A DNA stretch of 64,000 bases from assembly GCA_965284645.1 (NCBI GenBank), contig OZ260106.1:310001-374000 (forward strand), written 5' to 3'. The notes below the pieces were generated by a model, which saw only the letters and a list, made by a program, of their open reading frames with translations, ran no database searches and was not told where the DNA came from. The position numbers and the translations under genes were made by a program. Shown here in pieces: positions 9,361-18,372 of this stretch. How positions within the stretch are numbered: position 1 is the stretch's first letter; each line of letters begins with the position of its first letter. Origin of the DNA: JAIBAJ01 sp965284645. GTDB taxonomy: Bacteria; Bacteroidota; Bacteroidia; JAIBAJ01.

Positions 9361-9445
9361 CCTATTTTCTCATTTCTATTTTCTATCTTCTATTTTCTCA
9401 TTTCTATTTTCTATTTTCTATTTTCTATTTTCCATTTTCTCATTC
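9361..9445 (+). repeat. Pyrimidine-rich short tandem repeat (CTATTTT units)
   Basis: Irregular 7-bp units of CTATTTT mixed with TCTCATT make an almost pure C/T-plus-A strand of about 85 bp. It sits right beside family A copy 2, as similar tracts do at 20250, 54790-54920 and 63690-63850. Confidence 0.8.
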
Positions 9446-9448
9446 CCA

Positions 9449-9620
9449 TGCGTGCCCCCTCCGCCAAATACAGCCTTGGTGCTGAATCTAAGCAGTCTGC
9501 AAGGGCGTCGGGTCAGGCTTTCGGCGCTAGTCCTCGGTCTGCTCCGTGCCTACGCATCCCTGTGGGCTAGACTGCCTCTATCCTTGCCCGAACAGCCCGC
9601 ACCTGGGTTTTCTGCCGAAA
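9449..9620 (+). repeat. Family A dispersed repeat, copy 2
   Basis: Nearly identical to the reverse complement of copy 8 (46144-46298), including the segment GCTGAATCTAAGCAGTCTGC. The left end is GCGTGCCCCCTCCGCC, a variant of GGCGGGCCCC. The 115-codon ORF at 9452-9799 is an artefact of this repeat. Confidence 0.85.
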
Positions 9621-9783
9621 TAAACAGTATCAATCCGCCTTCGCTTTTGCCTATGTTAAAATACAAGCTGTTCATTTTGGTGTTACCCGGCGAAAAAAAA
9701 ATCCCAATCCAAAGGAATGATCCAACCCAGGCCTCCCAATATTTCAAACTAATATCTTCGTCCTTTTTTGACCAAAAAAATTC

Positions 9784-9948
9784 AACCAAAATCAATTAAA
9801 CGAAGGATTTTTTCATCCAAACTACTTGTTTTAGTTGGGTCAACCACACCCAAGTAATTCAGGATAAAGCTGGTTGCCAGACTGGATTAACAAATTGATT
9901 TACAAACGCTTAATTAATTTTACATTTCAAATGCAGAATTTGGGCTAT
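9784..9948 (+). repeat. Family B dispersed repeat, copy 2 (diverged)
   Basis: Keeps the order of family B blocks (AACC..., CTACTTG...TTTAGTTGGGT, AAATTGATTTACAA, TTTGGGCT) but with many substitutions, so probably an old insertion. With copy A2 it fills most of the 757-bp gap before the DegT operon. Confidence 0.65.
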
Positions 9949-10010
9949 TTAAGAATGTAACCTTGAAGCCGAAATGCAAGTTTTGATTAAAAATTTAACG
10001 GCAATAAAAT

Positions 10011-10018
10011 TACCTTTG
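10011..10018 (+). promoter_or_regulatory. Probable -7 box TACCTTTG for the DegT-queD operon
   Basis: Exact TAnnTTTG match with its last base 15 bp upstream of the ATG at 10033. A possible upstream TTTG at 9982-9985 is 25 bp away, longer than usual. Confidence 0.55.
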
Positions 10019-10032
10019 CCCCAAAATTTAAT

Positions 10033-11160
10033 ATGTCAGTTACCCCTTCCAACATTCAGATGGTGGATCTTAAGAAACAATACGAAAAGATCCAAAACGA
10101 AATAGACCAAGCCGTGCTGAATGTAATCCGCAGTACACAATTCATTAACGGACCTGAAGTCCAAGCCTTTAAAGCTGAACTCGAACAATACCTTGGCGTT
10201 AAACATGTTATTCCTTGCGCCAATGGTACCGATGCCCTCCAAATTGCTATGATGGCATTGGATTTAAAACCGGGCGACGAAGTCATTACCGCTGATTTTA
10301 CCTATGTTGCTACCGCCGAAGTAATTGCACTATTAGGTCTTACACCTGTTTTAGTTGATGTTCACCCCGGAACCTTCGAAATCAATTTAGCCCAAGTCGA
10401 AGCGGCCATTACCCCAAAAACAAAAGCAATTGTACCGGTGCACTTATTCGGTCAATGTGTCGATATGGAATCCCTATTGGCCTTGGCAAAAAAACATAAG
10501 CTATACGTTATTGAAGATACAGCTCAAGCCATTGGAGCTAACTATACCTTTAGCGATGGCACAGTGAAAAAAGCAGGCACCATGGGAACCATCGGCTGTA
10601 CCTCCTTCTTTCCTTCTAAAAACCTCGGTTGCTATGGCGATGGTGGTGCGATGTACACCAACGACGATGAATTGGGCAAAAAACTAAAAATGATTGCCAA
10701 TCACGGACAAAGTGTTCAATATGTGCACGACTCCATCGGTGTTAATTCCCGCCTCGACAATATCCAAGCGGCCATCCTTCGCATCAAACTTAGGCACTTG
10801 GACGAGTATGCCGCTGCACGCAACTATGCAGCCAACTACTACGATAAGGCCTTTGCAAACCATCCTAAAATCAAAACACCGGTCCGGAATCCAAAAAGCA
10901 CTCACGTTTTCCACCAATACACCTTGGTAGGTTCGGATTTTAATCGGGACGATTTGAAAAAATACCTCGCAGATAAAGGTATTCCGATGATGGTGTACTA
11001 TCCTATCCCATTGCACAAACAAAAAGCATACACCCAAAACGGAAATTATCCGGTTACGGAAATGCTTTGTAGCTCCGTTTTCTCGCTCCCAATCCACACC
11101 GAAATGGACGAAGAGCAATTGGCTTACATTACAAATTCGGTTCTTTCATTTTTTAACTAA
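10033..11160 (+). CDS. DegT/DnrJ/EryC1/StrS sugar aminotransferase
   Basis: A 375-residue PLP enzyme that would transfer an amino group to a nucleotide-linked keto sugar. GTDALQIAM (about residue 68), EDTAQAIGA (about 162) and the PLP-lysine region SFFPSKNLGCYGDGG (Lys near 200) are all present, and the length is normal. Followed after 18 bp by UDP-glucose dehydrogenase, it probably supplies an amino sugar for a surface glycan. The closest functional types I recall are WbpE/WlbC-like enzymes that act on UDP-3-keto-GlcNAcA, which would fit a neighbour producing UDP-uronic acid, but the dehydrogenase here looks like the UDP-glucose type. First gene of a five-gene run. Confidence 0.9.
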   Translation: MSVTPSNIQMVDLKKQYEKIQNEIDQAVLNVIRSTQFINGPEVQAFKAELEQYLGVKHVIPCANGTDALQIAMMALDLKPGDEVITADFTYVATAEVIALLGLTPVLVDVHPGTFEINLAQVEAAITPKTKAIVPVHLFGQCVDMESLLALAKKHKLYVIEDTAQAIGANYTFSDGTVKKAGTMGTIGCTSFFPSKNLGCYGDGGAMYTNDDELGKKLKMIANHGQSVQYVHDSIGVNSRLDNIQAAILRIKLRHLDEYAAARNYAANYYDKAFANHPKIKTPVRNPKSTHVFHQYTLVGSDFNRDDLKKYLADKGIPMMVYYPIPLHKQKAYTQNGNYPVTEMLCSSVFSLPIHTEMDEEQLAYITNSVLSFFN

Positions 11161-11178
11161 AAATACCCCTAAAAACAA

Positions 11179-12489
11179 ATGGAAATTGCAGTAATTGGAA
11201 CTGGTTATGTTGGTTTAGTAACCGGAACATGTTTTTCAGAAACAGGCAACAACGTAACTTGCGTTGATATCAACGAAGAAAAAGTGAAGATGCTACGGGA
11301 AGGAAAACTCCCTATTTACGAGCCCCATTTGGATGTTATTTTTGAAAGAAATACACATGCTGGAAGATTAAAATTCACAACGAGCTTAGCCGATGCTTTG
11401 GAACATGCCAAAGTGGTGTTCCTCGCCTTACCTACTCCTCCCGGCGAAGATGGAAGTGCCGATTTAAGCTATGTACTAGCCGTGGCCAATTCTATCGGTA
11501 AAATCATTAAAGATTACAAAGTTATCGTTAACAAAAGCACGGTGCCAGTTGGTACCGCCGATAAAGTTAGAGCAGCTATTTCACAACATACTTCCCAAGA
11601 ATTTGATGTGGTTTCGAACCCAGAATTCCTGAGAGAAGGTTTTGCTGTGGATGATTTCATGAAACCCGATCGCGTGGTAATAGGTTCCTCGAGCGAACGT
11701 GCCAGAAAAGTAATGGAAGAGTTGTACAAACCGTTTGTGCGTCAAGGCAACCCGATTTACTTTATGGACGAGCGTTCCAGCGAGTTGACCAAATATGCAG
11801 CCAATGCCTTCCTTGCTACCAAAATCACCTTTATGAACGAAATTGCCAACCTTTGCGAAAAACTAGGTGCCGACGTAGATAAAGTGCGTATCGGTATTGG
11901 TTCAGATGCTAGGATTGGTAAACGTTTCCTTTTCCCCGGTATCGGCTACGGCGGAAGCTGCTTCCCAAAAGATGTAATGGCCCTTATCCATTCAGCCGAT
12001 CAGGTTGGGTACGATTTTAAAATCTTGGATGCGGTTACGGAAGTAAACGAAGAACAAAAACACAGTTTGGTGCCTAAAATCATGGCCCATTATAAAGGCT
12101 CGGTTAAAGGCAAAAAATTCGCCCTTTGGGGTTTGGCCTTCAAACCCGATACCGACGATATCCGCGAAGCTCCAGCTTTCTATATGATTGATGACCTCGT
12201 TAAAGAAGGTGCATCCATCGTTGCCTTCGACCCTGAAGCCATGAACAATTCTAAAAAAGTGCTTGGCAACAAAATCGAATTTGCAACCGATGAATATTCT
12301 GCCTTGGAAGGGGTAGATGGCTTGATTATCGCTACCGAATGGGCCTTGTTCAGAACACCTGAATTTGAAAAAGTTAAAGCCAAATTAAAAGACAAAGTTA
12401 TCTTTGACGGCCGAAACTTGTACGAAACCTCTCAAATGGAAGAACTTGGTTTCCACTACTACAGCGTAGGCAGAAAAGCGGTTTCTTAA
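11179..12489 (+). CDS. ugd: UDP-glucose 6-dehydrogenase
   Basis: A 436-residue enzyme oxidising UDP-glucose to UDP-glucuronate with two NAD+. The N-terminal Rossmann motif GTGYVGLVTG is at residues 7-16, and FLALPTPPGEDGSAD and NPEFLREGFAVDDF are typical. The catalytic cysteine lies in GYGGSCFPKD (about residue 260), and the C-terminal domain has WGLAFKPDTDDIREAP. It would make precursors for capsule, exopolysaccharide or LPS. It sits 18 bp after the aminotransferase and ends 2 bp before miaE. Confidence 0.93.
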   Translation: MEIAVIGTGYVGLVTGTCFSETGNNVTCVDINEEKVKMLREGKLPIYEPHLDVIFERNTHAGRLKFTTSLADALEHAKVVFLALPTPPGEDGSADLSYVLAVANSIGKIIKDYKVIVNKSTVPVGTADKVRAAISQHTSQEFDVVSNPEFLREGFAVDDFMKPDRVVIGSSSERARKVMEELYKPFVRQGNPIYFMDERSSELTKYAANAFLATKITFMNEIANLCEKLGADVDKVRIGIGSDARIGKRFLFPGIGYGGSCFPKDVMALIHSADQVGYDFKILDAVTEVNEEQKHSLVPKIMAHYKGSVKGKKFALWGLAFKPDTDDIREAPAFYMIDDLVKEGASIVAFDPEAMNNSKKVLGNKIEFATDEYSALEGVDGLIIATEWALFRTPEFEKVKAKLKDKVIFDGRNLYETSQMEELGFHYYSVGRKAVS

Positions 12490-12491
12490 CT

Positions 12492-13073
12492 ATGCTCAAA
12501 TTAAAAATGGCTACCGACCCACGGTGGGCCAAAATTGCAGAAGATAATATTGGTGAAATCCTTACGGATCATGCTTTCTGTGAGCAAAAAGCAGCCTCGA
12601 ATGCTATCTCTTTGATTGTCAATTTCCCTGAGCTAAGCGATTTGGTCGAAGACCTGAGCGCCGTGGTGATGGAAGAAATGGATCATTTTCGCCAGGTACA
12701 CAAACGAATTGTGGACCGTGGTGAAGTGCTGGGTAAAGAGCGTAAAGACCACTACGTGAATGAACTCTACCAATTTGTTCAACGTGGAAAAGGCCGCGAG
12801 CAGATGCTGGTCGACCGCCTCTTGTTTTCAGCCATGATCGAAGCCCGAAGCTGTGAACGTTTCAAGTTGCTCAGCGAAAAAATCAAGGACCCCGAATTAT
12901 CCAAATGGTACTATGATTTAATGGTCAGTGAAGCCAATCATTACACCATGTTTATTAAATTGGCAAAGAAATATGCAAACGGTATCGATGTGGATTCCCG
13001 TTGGGAGGATTTCCTAGAATATGAAGGAATGATTGTCCAAAAATACGGGGTCAAAGAAACCATGCACGGATAA
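12492..13073 (+). CDS. miaE: tRNA 2-methylthio-N6-isopentenyladenosine hydroxylase (MiaE-like)
   Basis: A 193-residue ferritin-like di-iron monooxygenase predicted to hydroxylate the isopentenyl group of ms2i6A37 in tRNA. Diiron carboxylate/histidine motifs are visible: HAFCEQKAAS (about residue 29), EEMDHFRQVH (about 65-74), EARSCERF (about 117) and EANHYTMF (about 149). The length agrees with Bacteroidetes MiaE proteins. The gene starts 2 bp after ugd, so it is probably co-expressed with sugar-nucleotide genes although the functions are unrelated. Confidence 0.88.
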   Translation: MLKLKMATDPRWAKIAEDNIGEILTDHAFCEQKAASNAISLIVNFPELSDLVEDLSAVVMEEMDHFRQVHKRIVDRGEVLGKERKDHYVNELYQFVQRGKGREQMLVDRLLFSAMIEARSCERFKLLSEKIKDPELSKWYYDLMVSEANHYTMFIKLAKKYANGIDVDSRWEDFLEYEGMIVQKYGVKETMHG

Positions 13074-13090
13074 AATTAAGATTTAGGAAA

Positions 13091-14632
13091 GTGAAAGAAA
13101 AATTCGATTTATTAGATTCCAAAAGGGAAAAAGCCTTGGAAGGGGGCGGAAAAGCACGTATTGATGCCCAACATAAAAAAGGAAAACTCACCGCTCGTGA
13201 ACGAATCTATTTTCTTTTGGATGAAGGCAGCTTTGAAGAAATCGGCATGTTCGTTTCGCACCGCAGCACCGACTTCGGACTGGAAAAAGAAAAATACCTA
13301 GGCGATGGTGTTATCACCGGATATGGTACCATTGAAGGACGAATCGTTTACGTTTTCGCCCAAGATTTTACCGTTTTTGGTGGCTCACTAGCCGAAGCCC
13401 ATGCCCAAAAGATTTGCCGCATTATGGATTTGGCCATGCAGAATGGTGCTCCTTTAATTGGATTGAACGATAGCGGAGGAGCCCGTATCCAAGAAGGGGT
13501 TGTTTCCTTGGGCGGTTATGCTGATATTTTCTATCGCAATACCTTGGCCAGTGGGGTTATCCCGCAAATTTCGGCCATTATGGGCCCTTGTGCCGGAGGT
13601 GCGGTATACAGTCCTGCCCTCACCGATTTCATTTTCATGGTAGAGCATACCTCCTACATGTTTGTTACTGGTCCGAATGTGGTAAAAACAGTTACCCATG
13701 AAGAAGTAACCAGCGAAGAATTGGGAGGGGCTTCCACCCATGCCACCAAAAGCGGAGTTACGCATTTTTCTTGTGCCAACGGGGTGGAATGCTTGAACCA
13801 AATTCGCACCTTACTAAGCTACATGCCTCAAAACTGTGAGGACGATGCGCCTGCCTTGCCTTACACCCCTGCCAAAGAATCCAGACCCGCTCTTGATTCC
13901 ATTATTCCTGAAAATCCAAACCAACCCTACGATATTAAAGAAGTTATCGAGCAAGTAGCCGATGAGAACAGCTTCTTTGAGGTACATAAACAATATGCCG
14001 AAAATATCGTGGTCGGATTCGCACGTTTGGCTGGTAAATCCATTGGAATTGTGGCGAACCAACCCGCCCATTTAGCTGGTGTATTGGATATTCAGGCAAG
14101 TGCTAAAGCCGGTAGATTTGTTCGTTTCTGCGATTGCTTCAATATCCCTTTGTTGGTATTCGAAGATGTACCTGGATTTTTGCCGGGTACCGACCAAGAA
14201 TGGAACGGTATTATTTCAAATGGGGCCAAATTGCTCTATGCATTTTGTGAAGCCACTGTTCCCCGCATCACCGTCATAACCCGAAAAGCCTACGGTGGAG
14301 CATATGATGTGATGAACTCCAAACACATCGGAGCCGATATGAACTATGCCTGGCCTTCTGCCGAAATTGCAGTGATGGGAGCAAAAGGAGCCGCTGAAAT
14401 CATTTTCAAAAAAGAAATCAGCGAAGCTCTAAACCCTGCCGAAAAATGGGCCGAAAAGGAAAAAGAATACCTCGAAAAATTTGCAAACCCTTATTTGGCG
14501 GCAGAAAGAGGATACATCGACGAAGTAATTTACCCTTCCCAAACCAGGGAAAAACTGATTAAAGCATTCGACATGCTTAAAAACAAAGTGGCCAAATTGC
14601 CTAAGAAAAAACATGGCAATATTCCACTGTAA
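13091..14632 (+). CDS. Acyl-CoA carboxylase carboxyltransferase (beta) subunit
   Basis: A 513-residue carboxyltransferase with two crotonase-fold halves, as in propionyl-CoA carboxylase beta (PccB) and methylmalonyl-CoA carboxyltransferase 12S. It moves CO2 from carboxybiotin to propionyl- or another acyl-CoA. GGGKARIDAQHKKGKLTARER opens the protein, GGARIQEGV and GPCAGGAVYSPAL form the oxyanion region of the N-half, and ITRKAYGGAYDVMNSKH that of the C-half. The start is a GTG. Partner biotin-bearing subunits are not in the window, so the acyl-CoA specificity is unproven. Confidence 0.9.
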   Translation: MKEKFDLLDSKREKALEGGGKARIDAQHKKGKLTARERIYFLLDEGSFEEIGMFVSHRSTDFGLEKEKYLGDGVITGYGTIEGRIVYVFAQDFTVFGGSLAEAHAQKICRIMDLAMQNGAPLIGLNDSGGARIQEGVVSLGGYADIFYRNTLASGVIPQISAIMGPCAGGAVYSPALTDFIFMVEHTSYMFVTGPNVVKTVTHEEVTSEELGGASTHATKSGVTHFSCANGVECLNQIRTLLSYMPQNCEDDAPALPYTPAKESRPALDSIIPENPNQPYDIKEVIEQVADENSFFEVHKQYAENIVVGFARLAGKSIGIVANQPAHLAGVLDIQASAKAGRFVRFCDCFNIPLLVFEDVPGFLPGTDQEWNGIISNGAKLLYAFCEATVPRITVITRKAYGGAYDVMNSKHIGADMNYAWPSAEIAVMGAKGAAEIIFKKEISEALNPAEKWAEKEKEYLEKFANPYLAAERGYIDEVIYPSQTREKLIKAFDMLKNKVAKLPKKKHGNIPL

Positions 14633-14657
14633 CGAAGGATTGATTTAGGATAGGATT

Positions 14658-15083
14658 ATGGCAATAACAGTCGCAAAACGTGTAACATTCAATAGCGCAC
14701 ACCGCTTATACAACCCGCATTGGGATAACGAAACCAATGACAGGATTTTTGGTCTATGCAACAATCCAAGTTTTCATGGCCACAACTACGATCTCATCAT
14801 CAAAGTGAAAGGTCCGATCGACCCAATCACTGGTTTTGTTGTAGATGTAAAAGAACTAAAAGAGCTGGCTGAAAAGTATATTTGTCACAAATACGACCAT
14901 ACCAACCTTAACCTCGACCACCCCGAATTCAACCAAGAACAAGGCGGCGTAAATCCAACGGTTGAAAATATTGCCAAGGTTTGCTACGATGCACTCCGAC
15001 CTCACCTCCCTAAGCACCTCAAACTTAGCTTGGTACTTTACGAAACCCCACGCAATTTTGTGGAATACGACGGAGAGGAATAA
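14658..15083 (+). CDS. queD: 6-carboxytetrahydropterin synthase / 6-pyruvoyl-tetrahydropterin synthase family
   Basis: A 141-residue protein of the PTPS/QueD fold that converts dihydroneopterin triphosphate, in the QueD case to 6-carboxytetrahydropterin for queuosine. Zinc-binding His residues appear in FNSAHRL (about residue 14) and FHGHNY (about 41), with the nearby catalytic Cys in GLCNNPS; KYDHTNLN and YETPRNFVEY carry the second-half catalytic residues. The queuosine role is inferred; a biopterin role is possible. Last gene of the operon; family A copy 3 follows. Confidence 0.82.
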   Translation: MAITVAKRVTFNSAHRLYNPHWDNETNDRIFGLCNNPSFHGHNYDLIIKVKGPIDPITGFVVDVKELKELAEKYICHKYDHTNLNLDHPEFNQEQGGVNPTVENIAKVCYDALRPHLPKHLKLSLVLYETPRNFVEYDGEE

Positions 15084-15134
15084 TTAATCGCTCTTTTTGC
15101 TACTCCAAGGTGACTCCTTCAGCCAAGTTTTCCA

Positions 15135-15298
15135 ACTACACCCAGGCGGAGGACCTCGGGCAACGATAGAGGCAGTGTAGCCCACAAGGATGCGGAGGAA
15201 CGGAGCAGCCTGAGGACTACCGCCGAAAGCGTGACCCGGCGCCCTAGTAACCAGGTTAATTCCAGCACTACAGCGGTTTTGGCGACGGGGGCCCGCCA
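15135..15298 (-). repeat. Family A dispersed repeat, copy 3
   Basis: The core GATAGAGGCAGTGTAGCCCAC is followed by the CGGAGCAGCCTGAGGAC motif, and the element ends in GGGGGCCCGCC at 15298 (GGCGGGCCCC on the minus strand). It lies between queD and the thiamine riboswitch promoter; the rest of the gap (15299-15426) shows no further signal. Confidence 0.85.
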
Positions 15299-15426
15299 CA
15301 TTATTCAAAAAACAGTACATCACAGAATGAACGACTTGCTTTTTTTAAGATTCCATTGCCATATGGTAGAATCTGGCCTTTCAAGCCTCGATAGCATCGA
15401 ATTCGTCCATCGAAAAGTTAAATTAA

Positions 15427-15456
15427 TTGGACTCATTTCAAATTTCCTTACTTTTG
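15427..15456 (+). promoter_or_regulatory. Promoter of the thiamine-regulated TonB receptor
   Basis: A TTGG at 15427 and a TACTTTTG (TAnnTTTG) at 15449-15456 are separated by 19 bp, the usual Bacteroidetes -33/-7 spacing. Transcription would start near 15463, right at the first stem of the riboswitch. Confidence 0.7.
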
Positions 15457-15463
15457 CCTCGAA

Positions 15464-15574
15464 TCTTAAGGGGTGTCCCGAATTGGTCGGGACTGAGATT
15501 ATACCCTTTCTTCGTTTTCAAGCGAAGAGGAACCTGATCCGGTTAGTACCGGCGTAGGGACTAAGGAGTTAAGA
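15464..15574 (+). ncRNA. TPP (thiamine pyrophosphate) riboswitch
   Basis: The conserved THI-box blocks are all present: GGGGTGTCC, CTGAGATTATACCC, GAACCTGATCCGGTTAGTACC and GGCGTAGGGA. The variable P3 arm is CTTCG/CGAAG, and the outer stem P1 is TCTTAA (15464-15469) with TTAAGA (15569-15574). It should repress the downstream receptor when thiamine pyrophosphate is abundant. About 85 nt separate it from the chosen start codon. No strong terminator is seen between them, so control is probably on translation initiation, an inference. Confidence 0.95.
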
Positions 15575-15659
15575 TTTTAGCATTGCGGGAAGGCTGCCCC
15601 TGTTTTCCTTTTACTTGCCTCGTAGGACCTTGTTTCTATGGGCCAAAATAAACTTGGAA

Positions 15660-18053
15660 ATGGGAAAATGGAACCCGATTGCCCTTTTAATAATTTGCCT
15701 GTGGGGCATTCAAACAGCAGGCGCACAAACCAACCTAAACGGCCGGATTTTTAACGCCGACACAAAAGAACCCCTTCCAGGCGCCAACATTGGTATTGTG
15801 GGGACTTTTTACCAGGCACAAAGCGATGTGCAGGGAAACTTCACCATTAAAAACATTAAACCCGGCAAGGCCAACCTGAAAATAAGCTTCATCGGTTTCA
15901 AAGATACGACCCTCCTTATTGACCCCGTTTTTTGGTCGGCCAAAACCCTGGAAATCGCTCTGAAACCCAGCCGTTTTCTTGCCCAAGAAGTAGTAGTTCA
16001 GGCCACCCGCGCTTCAAAATACACCGCCGGAACATATAACCAACTAAGCAAAGCCGAATTGGCCAAAATCAATCTCGGACAAGACATGCCTTTTCTCCTC
16101 AACCAATTGCCTAGCGTAGTGGTAAATTCAGATGCAGGAGCCGGCGTAGGCTATACCGGAATTAGTATTCGAGGGAGCGATGCCACCCGCATCAATGTAA
16201 CCATCAACGGAATACCGGTAAACGATGCCGAAAGCCATGGTATGTTTTGGGTAAATCTCCCTGATTTTGCCAGCAGTGTTGAAAATGTTCAAGTACAACG
16301 GGGCGTTGGAACCTCTACCAATGGTGCCGCAGCCTTTGGCGGTAGTATCAACTTTCAAACCCAAAACCTAAGCGATAAACCCTATGCCGAAATCCTAAAT
16401 ACTTACGGCAGTTTCAATACCCATAAACACAGCTTCAAAGCGGGTTCAGGACTCATCGGCGGGCATTTCATTTTCGATACCCGCTTTTCGCTCATTGGTT
16501 CCGATGGTTACATCGACCGCGCCAGCACCAACCTAAAATCGTTCTATATCAGCGGAGGTTATTTTGGCAAGACTACCAGTTTGAAGCTCATCACCTTTTC
16601 TGGAATCGAAAAAACCTACCAAGCTTGGAACGGGGTGCCTGAGGATAGCTTGAAAACCAACCGCACTTTCAATGAATTTACCTACGAAAACCAAACCGAC
16701 AACTACCAACAAGATTATTACCAACTTATTCTAAACCAAAATATTACCTCGAAAATCGATTTTAACTTTGCCCTGCATTACACCCGCGGAAAAGGCTATT
16801 ACGAAGAATTTAAACAAGGGGCCGATTTTACTGAGTATGGTTTAAGCTACCCAATCCTCGGCAACGACACCCTCTTTGCTACCGATCTGGTTCGGCAAAA
16901 ATGGCTCGACAACCATTTCTATGGATTTACTTTTTCTTTGGATTTTAAACCTAGCCGTAAACTCAACATTCTTTTGGGAGGTGCTGGTAATCAATACGAT
17001 GGCGGACATTATGGAAAAATCATCTGGACCCAAAATGCGCCTAACATTACCAAGGATTATGAATATTACAACGACAAGGCTGTAAAAACCGACCTCAATT
17101 TCTACCTCAAAACCAATTGGAAACCTTTGGAGAAACTGTCGCTATTTGTCGACCTGCAATTGAGGCATATCGCTTACGAATTTCAAGGTTTTGATGAGCT
17201 ACTGGCTCCTGCCTTACAAAACACTAACTACCTGTTTTTCAACCCTAAAGCAGGCCTAACCCTTGATTTGAACGCCATTTCTTACCTGTACGCCTCCTAC
17301 AGTATCGGCCACCGCGAACCCGTGCGCAACGACTTTACCGATAATCCGCCCTCCAGCCGTCCTAAACCTGAATCCATGCAAGATATCGAGCTGGGTTACA
17401 AACGCAGTGGCAAGCAATGGAGTATTTCAGCCAATGCCTATGCCATGTTGTACAAAAATCAATTGGTAGTTACCGGAAAAATCAACGATGTGGGCGCTTA
17501 TATCCGGCAGAATGTTGACAACAGTTACCGAATCGGATTGGAATTGCAAGCTGGGTTGAAAATCCTAAAATCCTTGGTAATTCAAGGAAATTTGAGTTTG
17601 ATCCAAAATAAAATCCTCGATTTCAAGGAATTCATCGATGACTACGACAACGGGGGACAAGTCGTAAACACCTACGCCAAAACCGATATTGCCCTTTCTC
17701 CAGCCATCATTTCGGCCGGTTCCTTGGTGTACACCCCCCTCCAGTTGGATCGCCATTCCCTCAGCCTTAGTCTAACCGAAAAGTATGTGGGTCGCCAGTT
17801 TTTAGACAATACTTCCCAAACAAGTCGTAGCCTTAATGCCTTCTTTGTCAATGATTTCCGAATCAATTACACCCTCAAATCAAAGGTTCTCAAGGAGTTG
17901 AATCTCATTTTCAGCATCAACAACCTGTTTGATGTGAAGTACGAGCCCAATGGATACACCTACAGCTATATTTATGGCGGACTCAACACCTTTAATTTTT
18001 ACTATCCCCAGGCAGGCCGAAATTACATGCTTGGGTTGGGTTTGAAGTTTTAG
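15660..18053 (+). CDS. TonB-dependent outer-membrane receptor, probably for thiamine or a precursor
   Basis: About 797 residues. The ATG at 15660 gives a signal peptide (MGKWNPIALLIICLWGIQTAGAQ); the longer frame starts at a TTG. A CarboxypepD_reg-like domain (LNGRIFNADTKEPLPGANIGI, about 25-105) precedes the plug (about 110-240, with IRGSDATRINVTINGIPVNDAE) and a 22-strand barrel ending in LGLGLKF. The TPP riboswitch in its leader ties it to uptake of thiamine, its pyrimidine moiety or a phosphate ester across the outer membrane, driven by TonB-ExbBD. No inner-membrane thiamine transporter or kinase lies next to it here. Confidence 0.88.
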   Translation: MGKWNPIALLIICLWGIQTAGAQTNLNGRIFNADTKEPLPGANIGIVGTFYQAQSDVQGNFTIKNIKPGKANLKISFIGFKDTTLLIDPVFWSAKTLEIALKPSRFLAQEVVVQATRASKYTAGTYNQLSKAELAKINLGQDMPFLLNQLPSVVVNSDAGAGVGYTGISIRGSDATRINVTINGIPVNDAESHGMFWVNLPDFASSVENVQVQRGVGTSTNGAAAFGGSINFQTQNLSDKPYAEILNTYGSFNTHKHSFKAGSGLIGGHFIFDTRFSLIGSDGYIDRASTNLKSFYISGGYFGKTTSLKLITFSGIEKTYQAWNGVPEDSLKTNRTFNEFTYENQTDNYQQDYYQLILNQNITSKIDFNFALHYTRGKGYYEEFKQGADFTEYGLSYPILGNDTLFATDLVRQKWLDNHFYGFTFSLDFKPSRKLNILLGGAGNQYDGGHYGKIIWTQNAPNITKDYEYYNDKAVKTDLNFYLKTNWKPLEKLSLFVDLQLRHIAYEFQGFDELLAPALQNTNYLFFNPKAGLTLDLNAISYLYASYSIGHREPVRNDFTDNPPSSRPKPESMQDIELGYKRSGKQWSISANAYAMLYKNQLVVTGKINDVGAYIRQNVDNSYRIGLELQAGLKILKSLVIQGNLSLIQNKILDFKEFIDDYDNGGQVVNTYAKTDIALSPAIISAGSLVYTPLQLDRHSLSLSLTEKYVGRQFLDNTSQTSRSLNAFFVNDFRINYTLKSKVLKELNLIFSINNLFDVKYEPNGYTYSYIYGGLNTFNFYYPQAGRNYMLGLGLKF

Positions 18054-18067
18054 GGAAAGTTTCATTT

Positions 18068-18262
18068 GGCGGGCCCCCGTCCGCATTGGCCTTGGGTAAT
18101 TTAATTTGGCTTTTGTACTAGGCGGCCGGGTCAGGCTTTCGGCGCTAGTCCTCGGTCTGCTCCGTGCCTCCGCATCCCTGTGGGCTAGACTGCCTCTATC
18201 CTTGCCCGATGGCGCTACGAACAGGCTTTTGGTGAAGCACTTCGGCTGGGTAATCCGCCCTT
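18068..18262 (+). repeat. Family A dispersed repeat, copy 4
   Basis: Begins GGCGGGCCCC (18068-18077) and contains the core GGTCAGGCTTTCGGCGCTAG, identical to copies 2 and 8 in this block. The right end is less certain, near TAATCCGCCC at 18251-18260. It fills the gap after the TonB receptor; the ORF 18106-18360 is its shadow. Confidence 0.8.
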
Positions 18263-18372
18263 GGCTTTTGCGATTTTTGTTGATTAGCATCCTTCCATAT
18301 AGTAATAAAATCTACTTTTGGAACGGTATTTGCCAAGCTGCGAAACCAACAAAAAAATAAATCAATAACGAC

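Noticed and set aside
9452..9799. A 115-codon ORF, with similar ORFs at 411-695, 15084-15323, 18106-18360, 20122-20478 and 46088-46270
   Set aside because: All share the peptide LSALVLGLLRASASLWA because they are family A repeat copies read in one frame; starts, ends and frames are not conserved.
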